A stretch of 64,000 nt of DNA. Source: Seonamhaeicola sp. S2-3 (GTDB lineage Bacteria > Bacteroidota > Bacteroidia > Flavobacteriales > Flavobacteriaceae). Shown piece after piece: positions 17,195 through 25,580 of the stretch (positions are counted from its first letter, which is position 1; each line of letters starts with the position of its first letter). The stretch spans positions 3,297,001 to 3,361,000 of the forward strand of contig NZ_CP019389.1 in assembly GCF_001971785.1 (NCBI RefSeq). The letters are read 5' to 3'. The notes beneath the pieces are model-generated. The model searched no databases. It saw only the letters and a list, made by a program, of their open reading frames with translations, and was not told where the DNA came from. Both the position numbers and the translations under genes were made by a program.

Positions 17195-17581
17195 TTAATA
17201 CAGCCTATCAGCCACATACTCTACTTTAGTTTTTCCATGTGGTTTAGCCTTACCATCAGGACCTAAATTAACCATAACTATATTTGAAATTGTAATAATG
17301 GTTTCGTGCGTCATTTTATTTCTAACTTCACTACTTAGTACTAGTGAGGCTTTTCCAAATTTAACCACTTTTATTCCAATTTCAACAATATCGCCTTGTT
17401 TTGCAGAAGCCTTAAAATCTATTTCACTCATGTATTTGGTTACTACTTTTTGGTTTTCAAGTTGAACGATGGTATATAGTGCAGCTTCTTCATCTATCCA
17501 TTCTAATAAGCGTCCTCCAAATAAGGTCCCGTTAGCATTTAAATCTTCTGGTTTTACCCATTTTCTAGTGTGAAATTTCAT
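17195..17581 (-). CDS. Hotdog-fold acyl-CoA thioesterase (YciA/BFIT type)
   Basis: The 128-residue protein has the acyl-CoA hydrolase pattern NANGTLFGGRLLEWIDEEAALYTIVQLENQ, then YMSEIDFKASAKQGDIVEIG and the end strand NIVMVNLGPDGKAKPHGK. The Asn/Gly-Gly and acidic residues of the hotdog active site are present. It hydrolyses acyl-CoA to free acid and CoA in the cytosol; chain-length preference is unknown. It follows the DUF72 gene by 22 nt on the same strand, so the two are probably co-transcribed. Confidence 0.87.
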   Translation of the reverse strand: MKFHTRKWVKPEDLNANGTLFGGRLLEWIDEEAALYTIVQLENQKVVTKYMSEIDFKASAKQGDIVEIGIKVVKFGKASLVLSSEVRNKMTHETIITISNIVMVNLGPDGKAKPHGKTKVEYVADRLY

Positions 17582-17603
17582 ATATTTATTTATGTTTTAT
17601 AAT

Positions 17604-18491
17604 TTAAAATAATTCTTGGTTATCTTCATTTGGTATTTTAAGTGAACACCCTAAAGCAGCATTGAGTTTTTTTATAAAATAAGCAGATAAAAGCGGAGAT
17701 TCTTTTTCTATGTTTTGATGTATAAAAAAGTTTATCTCCTTAATACCTTGTTCTTGCCATAATTTTAAGCGTTCTACCCAATCATCTAAACGGGTGTAAT
17801 CTGTATCATGATTAGCACCTACATAACGTACAAAAGCGGTTGGATTAGTTAAGCGCATATGCATTAAATCTCTTCTACCTGCTGTATCTACAATAATATT
17901 AGAAATACTATTAGTTTCTAAAAGTTCATATAATTCTTTAGAAATGGTTTCATCATTATACCAGTTTGTATGCCTAAATTCTATTGCTAAAGGAACTTCT
18001 TTAGGCCAATTTTCAACAAAAGTTACTACCCTATCAAAATCTTTAGGCGCAAAATTGTTATGCATTTGTAAAAAAACAGTTCCTAGTTTTTCTTTTAAAT
18101 TAGAAGCATTATACAAATAATGTTCAACTACTTCTTTGGTGTTATTTAAACGTTTCCAATGACTAATTTCTTGGTTTAATTTTGGAAAAAACTTGAAATT
18201 TTCAGGTGTTTTATCATACCATTTAGCAAATTGTTCTGCTGGAAAAATTCTGTAAAAAGTAGCGTTTAGTTCAATAGAATTAAATTGTTTAGAATAATAC
18301 CCTAATTCATCTTTAGTACCTCTTGGGTAAAAGCCTTTTAAATCTGCTTTATTCCATTTAGCGCACCCTACATAAACTTTAAGGCTACTATTATTGCTTT
18401 TAGCCTTGTTTAAAACCCGTATAGTTTCTGGGTGATCTGGTGGTAATGTAAAGTCTATATCTTGAGGGTTATTTACACTTCCAAACTTCAT
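17604..18491 (-). CDS. DUF72 (YecE-like) protein
   Basis: The 295-residue protein shows the DUF72 TIM-barrel pattern: VYVGCAKWNKADLKGFYP, YYSKQFNSIELNATFYRI, FPKLNQEISHWKRL, LGTVFLQMHNNFAPK, and LAIEFRHTNWYND. The family is widespread, with an unknown reaction; a nuclease or isomerase role has been suggested from structure only. It is the first gene of a two-gene unit with the thioesterase and is divergent from the gene at 18633. Confidence 0.88.
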   Translation of the reverse strand: MKFGSVNNPQDIDFTLPPDHPETIRVLNKAKSNNSSLKVYVGCAKWNKADLKGFYPRGTKDELGYYSKQFNSIELNATFYRIFPAEQFAKWYDKTPENFKFFPKLNQEISHWKRLNNTKEVVEHYLYNASNLKEKLGTVFLQMHNNFAPKDFDRVVTFVENWPKEVPLAIEFRHTNWYNDETISKELYELLETNSISNIIVDTAGRRDLMHMRLTNPTAFVRYVGANHDTDYTRLDDWVERLKLWQEQGIKEINFFIHQNIEKESPLLSAYFIKKLNAALGCSLKIPNEDNQELF

Positions 18492-18632
18492 TATTTATTA
18501 AAATTACTAGTGAATTTATCTTTATTGGGTAAAGATAGAAAACCCCAAATGTTAATAACCTAGTTGATAATAATAAATTACAATGTTCAAATAAGCTTTT
18601 GTAATAATTATTTTTAGTGAAAATCTTACAAT

Positions 18633-19049
18633 ATGGACTCCAGACAATTTAACCTTAAAAATGTTCGACCAGAAATTTCTAAAGCTACTATTAACGATAA
18701 CATGAGTAAAGATGAACGTTTTCAGAATTTAGTTTTAAGACCAATTATTAAATTTCAAAACGATTTACTTATTGAAGTTTTTAAAAATTACATTACGAAA
18801 CACAAAGCTGTTTTTTATGATTTATCTTTAGAAAAACGCATACTTTATATTGAAAATGCTATTCAAAAAGACATGAAACTTCGTAATTCTATGAAAGGCA
18901 TGGTAATAGGACTTTTTACAGTTGAAGAATATTTGCTTTACATACAAAACTCTTCAGCCTTAAATAAGCGCATGATGAATATTGTAAAAGAACGGCTACT
19001 TAGTAACATTCAATTATTTGAAAAACCAGAGTTTTTAGAAGCTGTTTAG
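18633..19049 (+). CDS. Conserved small helical protein of Flavobacteriia, function unknown
   Basis: The 138-residue protein is predominantly helical with no signal peptide: FQNLVLRPIIKFQNDLLIEVFKNYI, FYDLSLEKRILYIENAIQKD, and MKGMVIGLFTVEEYLLYIQNSSALNKRMMN. Similar proteins in Flavobacteriia are often labelled glyoxalase, but no glyoxalase metal ligands or beta-alpha-beta fold are visible here, so I do not support that name. Its stop codon TAG shares three bases with the TAA of the converging DUF2461 gene (TTAG at 19046-19049). Confidence 0.72.
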   Translation: MDSRQFNLKNVRPEISKATINDNMSKDERFQNLVLRPIIKFQNDLLIEVFKNYITKHKAVFYDLSLEKRILYIENAIQKDMKLRNSMKGMVIGLFTVEEYLLYIQNSSALNKRMMNIVKERLLSNIQLFEKPEFLEAV

Positions 19050-19729
19050 TCTATTAGAGATACACCGTTTAAATCGGTAGTAAGCACATCACTCATATAG
19101 TCAAAAAATGGGCGAATGGCTATAAAAGAAGCATTGACTTCTTTTATAAAGTCTGTATCTAAAACCTCTTTGTCGGTATATTTTTTAGTAAAAATATATT
19201 GTTTTTTCTTAATTAAATCTATGGCTTTATGTTCTTTACTAAAGCCTTTTGGAGCGGTTTTTACTTCATCGCCAACAAAAGTATTTCCCCAAACACTATT
19301 AAATTTTTTATTAGCTAGAATGTCTCTAATTTCAGAATCATCCATTTCAAACTCTTTTCTAATTCGTAATAAATCTTCTTTTGCGGGCTCCCAAAATCCG
19401 GTAGCAATAAAACTCTGATTGTTAGGTTGAATATGCAAATAGTAACCACCTCTTAACTTTGGTTTAGTTCTGTGGAAGGAACCACCAAAGTGAGTTTTGT
19501 AGGGTAATTTATTTTTTGAAAAGCGAACATCTCTATAAATTCTAAAAATTTTCAGTTTATCTATATCATCATGTGCATTTAAATTTTCAAAAACTTCATT
19601 ATAAAACTGTTTTACTTCAGTTTGAATGGTTTTAAACTGCGTTTTGTTTTCGTTAAACCAATCTCTATTATTATTTTTTTCTAGTTTGGTTAAAAAAGTA
19701 AACACCGATTTTGGAAGGGTTACGCTCAT
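19046..19729 (-). CDS. DUF2461 (TIGR02453) protein
   Basis: The 227-residue protein begins with the family pattern FLTKLEKNNNRDWFNENKTQF, followed by KIFRIYRDVRFSKNKLPYKTHFG and GGYYLHIQPNNQSFIATGFWEP. This matches the conserved DUF2461 family, whose biochemical function is unknown. It is cytosolic. It converges on and overlaps the preceding gene by 4 nt at the stop codons. It lies 42 nt after the TruA-like gene on the same strand. Confidence 0.87.
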   Translation of the reverse strand: MSVTLPKSVFTFLTKLEKNNNRDWFNENKTQFKTIQTEVKQFYNEVFENLNAHDDIDKLKIFRIYRDVRFSKNKLPYKTHFGGSFHRTKPKLRGGYYLHIQPNNQSFIATGFWEPAKEDLLRIRKEFEMDDSEIRDILANKKFNSVWGNTFVGDEVKTAPKGFSKEHKAIDLIKKKQYIFTKKYTDKEVLDTDFIKEVNASFIAIRPFFDYMSDVLTTDLNGVSLID

Positions 19730-19771
19730 ATATTTTTTAATTATGAATTTATAAATTACAAAAACATTAAG

Positions 19772-20548
19772 TTATTCAAATTCAATGCTATTAAGAATTA
19801 ATCCAGATGCAGGTGCTATGTAATCCATTTTTATTTTACTATTTGGAACTAAGCTATTTTTAATATCTTGAAGGGTTAGTTTACCTTTTCCTAAATCTAT
19901 TAAAGTTCCCATCATTAATCTAATTTGGTTACGCATAAACCCTTTACCTTTTACTCTAAGTATATAAGATTTATCAGGAAAATAATTGGCTGTGTATATA
20001 TTGTTTTCTATTAATTCGCACTGAATAATTTCTCTGGTATAAACACCGTTTTCTGTAGGTTTATAGCAATAAGACCATAAATAATTTTCGCCTTCAAACA
20101 GTTTAGCGCCCTGTTTCATTATTTCTATATTTAAATCATCTAAAATGGTGGTCATTATAGGTGCACAAAACGGATGACACTTTTCACCGTAAGTAAAGAG
20201 ATATAAATATTCTTTAACTTTTGAATGGTTAATGATATTAAAATCTTTATCTACTTCTCTTATGCTTAAAGCTCTAATATCTTGAGGTAAGTTATAATTA
20301 AATAATTCTAAAAAACTGTTTTTGTCTTCTAATGGTTCTTTTAAAAATAATTCAAAAGCAGTATTTTCAGCAGATACCATGGCATCTGTTCTACCTGAAA
20401 TTAAACTTTTAAAGTATTTCCCTTCTAAAATAAAGTTTAAAGTTCTGTCTACCATCAAGTGTAAGGTTTTTACATTGGGTTGTTTTTGCCAACCATGAAA
20501 CCGATAACCTAAATACTGAATATTTATTACGTAAAAATATTTTTTCAT
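19772..20548 (-). CDS. TruA-like tRNA pseudouridine synthase paralogue
   Basis: The 258-residue protein starts IQYLGYRFHGWQKQP as in TruA and has the catalytic aspartate at D55 in SGRTDAMVSAENTAFEL. C-terminal VKGKGFMRNQIRLMMGTLIDLGKGKL supplies the conserved RNQIR region. Classical TruA reads GRTDAGVHA; here Gly and His are Met and Ser. TruA isomerises U38-40 in the tRNA anticodon stem. The altered motif suggests a paralogue with another target or relaxed specificity, though the catalytic Asp remains. It is divergent from the small membrane protein at 20647. Confidence 0.82.
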   Translation of the reverse strand: MKKYFYVINIQYLGYRFHGWQKQPNVKTLHLMVDRTLNFILEGKYFKSLISGRTDAMVSAENTAFELFLKEPLEDKNSFLELFNYNLPQDIRALSIREVDKDFNIINHSKVKEYLYLFTYGEKCHPFCAPIMTTILDDLNIEIMKQGAKLFEGENYLWSYCYKPTENGVYTREIIQCELIENNIYTANYFPDKSYILRVKGKGFMRNQIRLMMGTLIDLGKGKLTLQDIKNSLVPNSKIKMDYIAPASGLILNSIEFE

Positions 20549-20646
20549 AAGGGTTTTATTCCGTTGCGGAAATTAGTTTATTTACTAATTGTGACAAAAA
20601 ATTTATACATTGTATTCTCTTTTACTAACTATAATAACTAAATATT

Positions 20647-21066
20647 ATGTCTAATTCTACAACAATTAAGCCCCCTTTTTGGTTTTGGATTATAAGTGTG
20701 ATTGCACTTATTTGGAATGGTATGGGTGTAAACGCTTATTTACAACAAGCTTATGATACCGAGAGTTACAGAGCCATGTACACCGAAGAACAACTTGAAA
20801 TAGCGGCTAACATGCCTATTTGGGTTACCGCTACTTTTGCAATAGCTGTGTTTGCTGGTGCATTGGCTTCTATTGGTTTACTACTAAGAAAATCTTGGTC
20901 TGTAAAATTATGGATTCTTTCATTAATTGCCGTAATAATTCAAATGGGATATATTTTGATAAATAGTTATGCTTCAAGCATAGAAATGACCATAATGATT
21001 ATTCTATTGGCCTTTTTATTTGTTTGGTTTGCTAGAAAATCTGAAGCAAAAGGATGGTTGTCTTAA
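20647..21066 (+). CDS. Small four-helix integral membrane protein, function unknown
   Basis: The 139-residue protein has four hydrophobic spans: FWFWIISVIALIWNGMGVNAY, WVTATFAIAVFAGALASIGLL, LWILSLIAVIIQMGYILI and MTIMIILLAFLFVWFARK. Related proteins are sometimes labelled sugar transporter, but the size and lack of transporter motifs do not support this. It is expected in the inner membrane. The gene has its own terminator, shared with hisIE. Confidence 0.72.
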   Translation: MSNSTTIKPPFWFWIISVIALIWNGMGVNAYLQQAYDTESYRAMYTEEQLEIAANMPIWVTATFAIAVFAGALASIGLLLRKSWSVKLWILSLIAVIIQMGYILINSYASSIEMTIMIILLAFLFVWFARKSEAKGWLS

Positions 21067-21073
21067 ATTAATT

Positions 21074-21102
21074 AAAAGGAAGACTATTTATGTCTTCCTT
21101 TT
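21074..21102. terminator. Bidirectional terminator built into the 3' end of hisIE
   Basis: AAAAGGAAGAC (21074-21084) pairs perfectly with GTCTTCCTTTT (21092-21102) around a TATTTAT loop. The right arm encodes the final residues KGRHK of HisIE and the loop includes its stop codon, so termination and coding share the same bases. Confidence 0.8.
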
Positions 21103-21677
21103 AACTCTTTTTCAATATCTTTTAAAGTAAAACCTTTGGCTTGGAGTAGCATTAAATAGTGGAAGAATAAATCTGCCGATTCATAAATAAATAATTCATC
21201 GTTATTATCCATAGCTTCAATAACCGTTTCTACAGCCTCCTCTCCTACTTTTTGCGCTATTTTATTAATACCTTTAGAAAACAAACTTGCTACATATGAT
21301 TTGGCAGTGTCTTTATTAGCAATACGCTCTGCAATCACATCTTCTAAAGTTGAAAAGAAGCCGTAGTTTGGAGTGTTTTCTTCTCCCCAACAATTACCTG
21401 TTCCTTTATGGCAAGTTGGTCCCGCAGGATGCACTTGAACTAACAAGGTATCATTATCACAATCATTTTTAATTTCAACTAAGTTTAAAAAATTACCACT
21501 TTCTTCACCTTTAGTCCATAAACGTTGTTTACTTCTACTAAAAAAAGTAACCTTTTTAGTTTCTATAGTTTTTTGGTAAGCTTCTTCGTTCATATACCCC
21601 AACATCAACACATTTTTTGTTGTTGCATCTTGAATAATTGCTGGTACTAATCCGTTTTTATCGTATTTTATTTCCAT
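21084..21677 (-). CDS. hisIE: Bifunctional phosphoribosyl-AMP cyclohydrolase / phosphoribosyl-ATP pyrophosphatase
   Basis: From the ATG at 21677 the protein is 197 residues and starts MEIKYDKNGLVPAIIQD. An in-frame ATG at 21719 would add 14 residues encoded by the upstream palindrome and is unlikely. The HisI half has MLGYMNEEAYQKT, FFSRSKQRLWTKGEESGN and the metal-binding HPAGPTCHKGTGNCWGE. The HisE half has FFSTLEDVIAERI and KVGEEAVETVIEA. It carries out steps 2 and 3 of histidine synthesis. It is the last gene of the operon. Confidence 0.97.
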   Translation of the reverse strand: MEIKYDKNGLVPAIIQDATTKNVLMLGYMNEEAYQKTIETKKVTFFSRSKQRLWTKGEESGNFLNLVEIKNDCDNDTLLVQVHPAGPTCHKGTGNCWGEENTPNYGFFSTLEDVIAERIANKDTAKSYVASLFSKGINKIAQKVGEEAVETVIEAMDNNDELFIYESADLFFHYLMLLQAKGFTLKDIEKELKGRHK

Positions 21678-21686
21678 TTTAATTTT

Positions 21687-21760
21687 ATTGTCATTGCAAA
21701 TCGCATAGCGATGTGGCAATCTATTAAACAGATTACTTCGTCATACATCCTCGTAATAAC
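21687..21760. repeat. Degenerate GTCATTGCGAGG-type intergenic palindrome between hisF and hisIE
   Basis: The left arm starts GTCATTGC and continues to GGCAATCT at about 21716-21723. The right arm starts CAGATTACTTCGTCAT and ends near CCTCGTAATAAC. This is recognisable as a decayed copy of the palindrome seen in many bacteria with arms GTCATTGCGAGG and GCAATCT/AGATTGC. It fills the whole spacer. Confidence 0.65.
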
Positions 21761-22516
21761 TCATAATCGTACTTCAATATTATTATTTTTTAACTCTTTT
21801 TTTAATTCAGGAATAGGAATTTCATTAAAGTGAAACACACTAGCAGCCAATGCTGCATCTGATTTTCCTATGGTAAAAGTATCTATAAAATGTTGCACAT
21901 TACCTGCGCCACCAGAGGCAATAATAGGAATGTTTAACATATCTGATAATTTAGCTAATGCCTTGTTTGCAAATCCGTTTTTGGTGCCATCATGATTCAT
22001 AGAAGTGAATAGTATTTCACCTGCCCCTCGTTCTTCTACCTCTTTTGCCCATTCAAATAAATCTATATCTGTTGGAATGGTGCCTCCTGCCAAATGGACT
22101 TTCCAGTTACCATCTACTTCTTTAGCATCTATAGCAACTACAACACACTGACTTCCAAATTTATCGGCTAACTCATTCACTAACTCTGGGCGTTTAACTG
22201 CCGAAGAATTAATAGATACTTTATCGGCTCCATTTTTCAATAAAGCATCTACATGCTCTACAGATGATATGCCGCCACCAACTGTAAATGGAATATTAAC
22301 TTGTTCTGCAACATGTAACACCATTTCTAATGTTGTAGCTCGGGCTTCTAATGTAGCTGTTATATCTAAAAACACCAATTCATCTGCACCGTAATCTGCA
22401 TACTGTTTTGCCAATTCTACAGGGTCTCCCGCATCTCGTAAATCAACAAAATTAACGCCTTTAACGGTGCGTCCGTTTTTTATATCTAAACAAGGTATAA
22501 TTCTTTTTGTAAGCAT
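21761..22516 (-). CDS. hisF: Imidazole glycerol phosphate synthase cyclase subunit
   Basis: The 251-residue TIM-barrel protein has the phosphate-binding and catalytic parts of His[22 protein letters not shown] with the catalytic Asp, [45 protein letters not shown], and [13 protein letters not shown]. It takes ammonia from HisH and converts PRFAR to IGP and AICAR. The length is standard. It follows hisA across a 62-nt spacer with a palindrome. Confidence 0.98.
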   Translation of the reverse strand: MLTKRIIPCLDIKNGRTVKGVNFVDLRDAGDPVELAKQYADYGADELVFLDITATLEARATTLEMVLHVAEQVNIPFTVGGGISSVEHVDALLKNGADKVSINSSAVKRPELVNELADKFGSQCVVVAIDAKEVDGNWKVHLAGGTIPTDIDLFEWAKEVEERGAGEILFTSMNHDGTKNGFANKALAKLSDMLNIPIIASGGAGNVQHFIDTFTIGKSDAALAASVFHFNEIPIPELKKELKNNNIEVRL

Positions 22517-22519
22517 ATT

Positions 22520-22590
22520 TTGGTTGTTAGATGTTGATTGGTTGTTGTTCGTTTTACAAGACTAACAACAAACAACTATCAACTATGAAC
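22520..22590. repeat. Imperfect palindrome in the hisA-hisF spacer
   Basis: A left arm of GTTG/GTTGTT words (22520-22549) and a right arm of AACAAC/CAAC words (about 22561-22590) are reverse complements over roughly two thirds of 30 positions. The innermost GTTGTTGTT/AACAACAAAC part pairs best. The right arm runs into the last codons of hisA (stop at 22579). No T run follows. Confidence 0.55.
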
Positions 22591-23322
22591 TATATAATTT
22601 TCTAATTGTTTTAAACTTATTTTATTCTCGTAAATAGCTTTTCCTATAATAACACCTTCACAGCCTATTTCAGCTAGTTTTGGAAGTTCCTCAAATTTTG
22701 AAATACCTCCAGAGGCTATTAATTTTATTGACTGACGACTACTAGTATTGCTGCATTCTGCTAAAATCTTTTTATACAAATTGAAGGATGGACCTTCTAA
22801 CATACCATCTTTAGCAATATCAGTACAAATAACATAACTAATGCTCTTTTTTTGATAAGCTTTAATAAATGGAATAACCTCTTCTGCACTGTCTTCTAAC
22901 CAACCGCTAATAGCTATTTTGCCTTCGTTACTATCAGCACCTAAGATTATTTTTTCACTTCCGTATTTATTTATCCAACCTGTAAAAGTCTCTTGGTCTT
23001 TAACCGCAATACTACCACCAGTAATTTGGCGAGCTCCAGAATTAAAGGCTATATGTAAATCTTCATTGGTTTTTAATCCGCCCCCAAAATCAATTTTAAG
23101 ATTGGTTTTAGAAGCAATCGTTTCCAATACCTTATAATTTACTATATGTTTTGCCTTGGCACCATCTAAATCTACAAGGTGTAAATATTTAATACCCGTG
23201 TCTTCAAACATTTTAGCGACTTCTAACGGATTTTCATTATAAATTTTTTTGGTGTTATAATCTCCTTTAGACAAGCGAACACACTTTCCTTCAATGATGT
23301 CTATGGCTGGTATTATTCTCAT
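22579..23322 (-). CDS. hisA: Phosphoribosylformimino-5-aminoimidazole carboxamide ribotide isomerase
   Basis: The 247-residue TIM-barrel protein begins [22 protein letters not shown] with the catalytic Asp. It has [45 protein letters not shown], and [15 protein letters not shown] with the second catalytic Asp. It performs the Amadori isomerisation of ProFAR to PRFAR. The short C-terminus LENYIVHS lies within the palindrome of the downstream spacer. It is preceded by the four-helix-bundle gene instead of directly by hisH. Confidence 0.98.
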   Translation of the reverse strand: MRIIPAIDIIEGKCVRLSKGDYNTKKIYNENPLEVAKMFEDTGIKYLHLVDLDGAKAKHIVNYKVLETIASKTNLKIDFGGGLKTNEDLHIAFNSGARQITGGSIAVKDQETFTGWINKYGSEKIILGADSNEGKIAISGWLEDSAEEVIPFIKAYQKKSISYVICTDIAKDGMLEGPSFNLYKKILAECSNTSSRQSIKLIASGGISKFEELPKLAEIGCEGVIIGKAIYENKISLKQLENYIVHS

Positions 23323-23329
23323 AAATAAT

Positions 23330-23360
23330 GTTAAAAGTTAAATATAAAATATTAAAAGTT
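23330..23360 (+). repeat. Left arm of an inverted repeat bracketing the four-helix-bundle gene
   Basis: The innermost 12 nt, ATATTAAAAGTT (23349-23360), are the exact reverse complement of 23724-23735. Extending outward, 23330-23360 and 23724-23754 agree at about 26 of 31 positions by hand alignment. The arm covers the stop codon of the four-helix-bundle gene. Confidence 0.65.
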
Positions 23361-23718
23361 AGTTCCGTTTCTGGTTTCGCTTTGCTGTATTAATTGATGC
23401 TACTATGATTGCTAATAATTCTTTTCCTTCCTTTTTTAAAATGGAAATCTCCTGAATTTGTTCAGGAAAAATCTCCTCAAATATTTCTAACCAATATACA
23501 CTTTCATCGCATTCCTCTTCAACAATTTTAAGCTTATTAATAAAATCTGCTGTAGATTTTGCTCTTTGAGAAGCACGATAATTGGCTCCTACAGAACTTG
23601 AACTTCTAATTAATTGATTAACAAAGGCATTATATTCTCTAGATTTTGGAACTTTAAAGCAAAAATGCCAACAACCTAAAGCAAATTGTTTTGTGCGTTG
23701 TATAAGTTCATTCTTCAT
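23359..23718 (-). CDS. Four-helix-bundle protein (TIGR02436/23S-IVS family) inserted in the his operon
   Basis: The 119-residue protein contains FALGCWHFCFKVPKSREYNAF, QLIRSSSSVGANYRASQRAKS, and EECDESVYWLEIFEEIF, the signature of the four-helix-bundle family found in 23S rRNA intervening sequences and related to the Avd accessory proteins of diversity-generating retroelements. Its function is unknown; it may bind nucleic acid as an oligomer. It has no link to histidine synthesis. It lies between hisH and hisA, on the same strand, bracketed by 31-nt inverted arms. It looks like a small mobile or passenger cassette co-transcribed with the operon. Confidence 0.88.
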   Translation of the reverse strand: MKNELIQRTKQFALGCWHFCFKVPKSREYNAFVNQLIRSSSSVGANYRASQRAKSTADFINKLKIVEEECDESVYWLEIFEEIFPEQIQEISILKKEGKELLAIIVASINTAKRNQKRN

Positions 23719-23723
23719 TTTAA

Positions 23724-23754
23724 AACTTTTAATATCTAATATTGAACCTATAAC
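23724..23754 (-). repeat. Right arm of the inverted repeat bracketing the four-helix-bundle gene
   Basis: This is the partner of 23330-23360. AACTTTTAATAT (23724-23735) is the exact complement of the inner left arm, and similarity continues across the hisH stop codon at 23748-23750. Confidence 0.65.
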
Positions 23755-24329
23755 TTCAAAAAATTCTTTAATATTTTAGCTCCTTCGTTTCCACTTTTTT
23801 CTGGGTGAAATTGGGTACCATAAAAATTCTCATGTTGTAATGCTGATGCGTAATTAATTTCATAATCTGTGGCAGCAATAGTTTCATTACAATGTTCGGC
23901 ATAGTAACTATGTACTAAATACATGTATTCGTTTTCTTTGATGCCTTTAAATAAATCTGATTTTAAATTTTTGATTACGTTCCAACCCATTTGAGGCACT
24001 TTTACATTCTTTGAAAAGCGCTTTACATTAGTTTGAAAAATACCTAAGCCTTTGGTATTCCCTTCTTCGGTATGCAAACACATGAGTTGCATGCCTAAAC
24101 AAATACCTAAAACAGGCTGTTTGAGTGTTGGAATTAATTTATCTAAACCACTTTCTTGAAGCATTTTCATGGCAGAACTTGCTTCTCCAACTCCTGGGAA
24201 AATTACTTTATCGGCTGCTTTAATTTCTTCTGGATTTTTAGATAATACGGCTTCTGCCCCTAAACGGTTAAAAGCAAACTGAATACTTTTTATATTTCCA
24301 GCACCGTAGTCTATAATTACTAATTTCAT
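23748..24329 (-). CDS. hisH: Imidazole glycerol phosphate synthase glutamine amidotransferase subunit
   Basis: The 193-residue class I glutamine amidotransferase starts MKLVIIDYGAGNIKSIQFAF. It has the nucleophile in VLGICLGMQLMC and the catalytic His/Glu in FYGTQFHPEKSG. It hydrolyses glutamine and channels ammonia to HisF. The length is normal. It follows hisB across an 86-nt spacer with a palindrome, and its 3' end merges with the right arm of the repeat around the four-helix-bundle gene. Confidence 0.97.
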   Translation of the reverse strand: MKLVIIDYGAGNIKSIQFAFNRLGAEAVLSKNPEEIKAADKVIFPGVGEASSAMKMLQESGLDKLIPTLKQPVLGICLGMQLMCLHTEEGNTKGLGIFQTNVKRFSKNVKVPQMGWNVIKNLKSDLFKGIKENEYMYLVHSYYAEHCNETIAATDYEINYASALQHENFYGTQFHPEKSGNEGAKILKNFLKL

Positions 24330-24343
24330 TTTTATTTGTTCTT

Positions 24344-24417
24344 GGTTATTTGTTGTTTGTTACTAGTTATTCTCTGCAAAAAAGCAAATAACTAACAACA
24401 GTAAACAAGTAACTATT
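24344..24417. repeat. Imperfect palindrome in the hisB-hisH spacer
   Basis: Left words GGTTATTTGTTG and TTACTAGTTATT mirror right words AAATAACTAACAAC and AAGTAACTATT. The arms, about 26-30 nt each, are separated by a short CTCTGCAAAAAAGC loop region. The element fills the spacer and touches the hisB stop codon. Confidence 0.55.
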
Positions 24418-25555
24418 ACAACATTCCTTTAGTTGATGGTAAAAACATTTTGTTAGCATCGCGTTTTACGGCCATTTTCATAGCTTTAGCAAAGGCTTTA
24501 AAAATGCCTTCAATTTTATGATGCTCGTTTACGCCTTCAGCTTTTATGTTTAAATTACATTTTGCGCCATCGGTAAACGATTTAAATAGGTGGTAAAACA
24601 TTTCTGTTGGCATGTCACCTATTTTTTCTCGTTTAAATTCGGCATCCCATTCTAACCAATTTCTGCCACCAAAATCTACAGCAACTTGTGCTAAACAATC
24701 ATCCATTGGTAAACAGAATCCGTAACGCTCAATACCTAATTTATTTCCTAAGGCTTTATTGAATAATTCACCTAAAGCAATCATGGTATCTTCAATAGTA
24801 TGGTGCTCATCTACTTCTAAATCACCATTAACTTTTATGGTTAAATCCATAGCACCATGGCGACCAATTTGATCCAACATATGATTGAAAAACGATAAGC
24901 CTGTATCGATATCATTTTTACCAGAACCATCAAGATTTAATTTTATATAAATCTGAGTTTCATTGGTGTTACGAGTAATTTCTTGAACTCTATCTTTAAG
25001 TTTTAAAAACTCATAAATTTCTTTCCAGCTAGTACTTGTTAAAGCAATACAGTCTAGAATTTCTTGTTTTGACGACTCAATTTCATCAGCACCTAATTCT
25101 GTATTTTCAGATAAAAAAATACCCTTTGCTCCAAGGTTTTTTGCTAATTCCATATCGGTAATACGATCACCTAGCACAAACGAATTTTCTAAATCGTATT
25201 TTTCTTTATCAAAGTACTGAGTTAATAAACCAGTTCTTGGTTTACGTGTATTGGCATTTTCATGCGGAAAGGTTTTATCAATATGAACTGCAGCAAATTC
25301 AACACCTTCTTTTTTAAAGGCATTGATAATTTTGTTATGAGCAGGCCAAAAGGTGTCTTCTGGAAACGAATCGGTACCTAAACCATCTTGGTTAGTAACC
25401 ATCACCAATTCGAAATCCAATTCACTAGCTATTTTAGCCATATATTGAAATACTTTTGGGTAGAACTCTAATTTTTCTAAACTATCTAATTGATAATCTA
25501 CTGGCGGTTCTAACACCAAAGTTCCGTCTCTGTCTATAAATAGTACTTTTTTCAT
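24416..25555 (-). CDS. hisB: Bifunctional histidinol-phosphatase / imidazoleglycerol-phosphate dehydratase
   Basis: The 379-residue protein is a fusion. The N-terminal HAD phosphatase (residues 1-165) has [16 protein letters not shown] with the nucleophile Asp and [11 protein letters not shown], plus a zinc-type loop. The C-terminal IGP dehydratase has [16 protein letters not shown] and [17 protein letters not shown], then [20 protein letters not shown] with the manganese-binding histidines. It catalyses steps 6 and 8 of histidine synthesis. The fusion is normal for Bacteroidota. Confidence 0.98.
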   Translation of the reverse strand: MKKVLFIDRDGTLVLEPPVDYQLDSLEKLEFYPKVFQYMAKIASELDFELVMVTNQDGLGTDSFPEDTFWPAHNKIINAFKKEGVEFAAVHIDKTFPHENANTRKPRTGLLTQYFDKEKYDLENSFVLGDRITDMELAKNLGAKGIFLSENTELGADEIESSKQEILDCIALTSTSWKEIYEFLKLKDRVQEITRNTNETQIYIKLNLDGSGKNDIDTGLSFFNHMLDQIGRHGAMDLTIKVNGDLEVDEHHTIEDTMIALGELFNKALGNKLGIERYGFCLPMDDCLAQVAVDFGGRNWLEWDAEFKREKIGDMPTEMFYHLFKSFTDGAKCNLNIKAEGVNEHHKIEGIFKAFAKAMKMAVKRDANKMFLPSTKGML

Positions 25556-25580
25556 AATTAAGCTTTTTAGCTTTTGGATA

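Noticed and set aside
18633-19049. Glyoxalase annotation
   Set aside because: No glyoxalase fold pattern or metal-binding residues are visible; the protein is all-helical.
21678-21719. N-terminal extension of HisIE from ATG 21719
   Set aside because: The added 14 residues come from the intergenic palindrome and are absent from the family start MEIKYDKNG.
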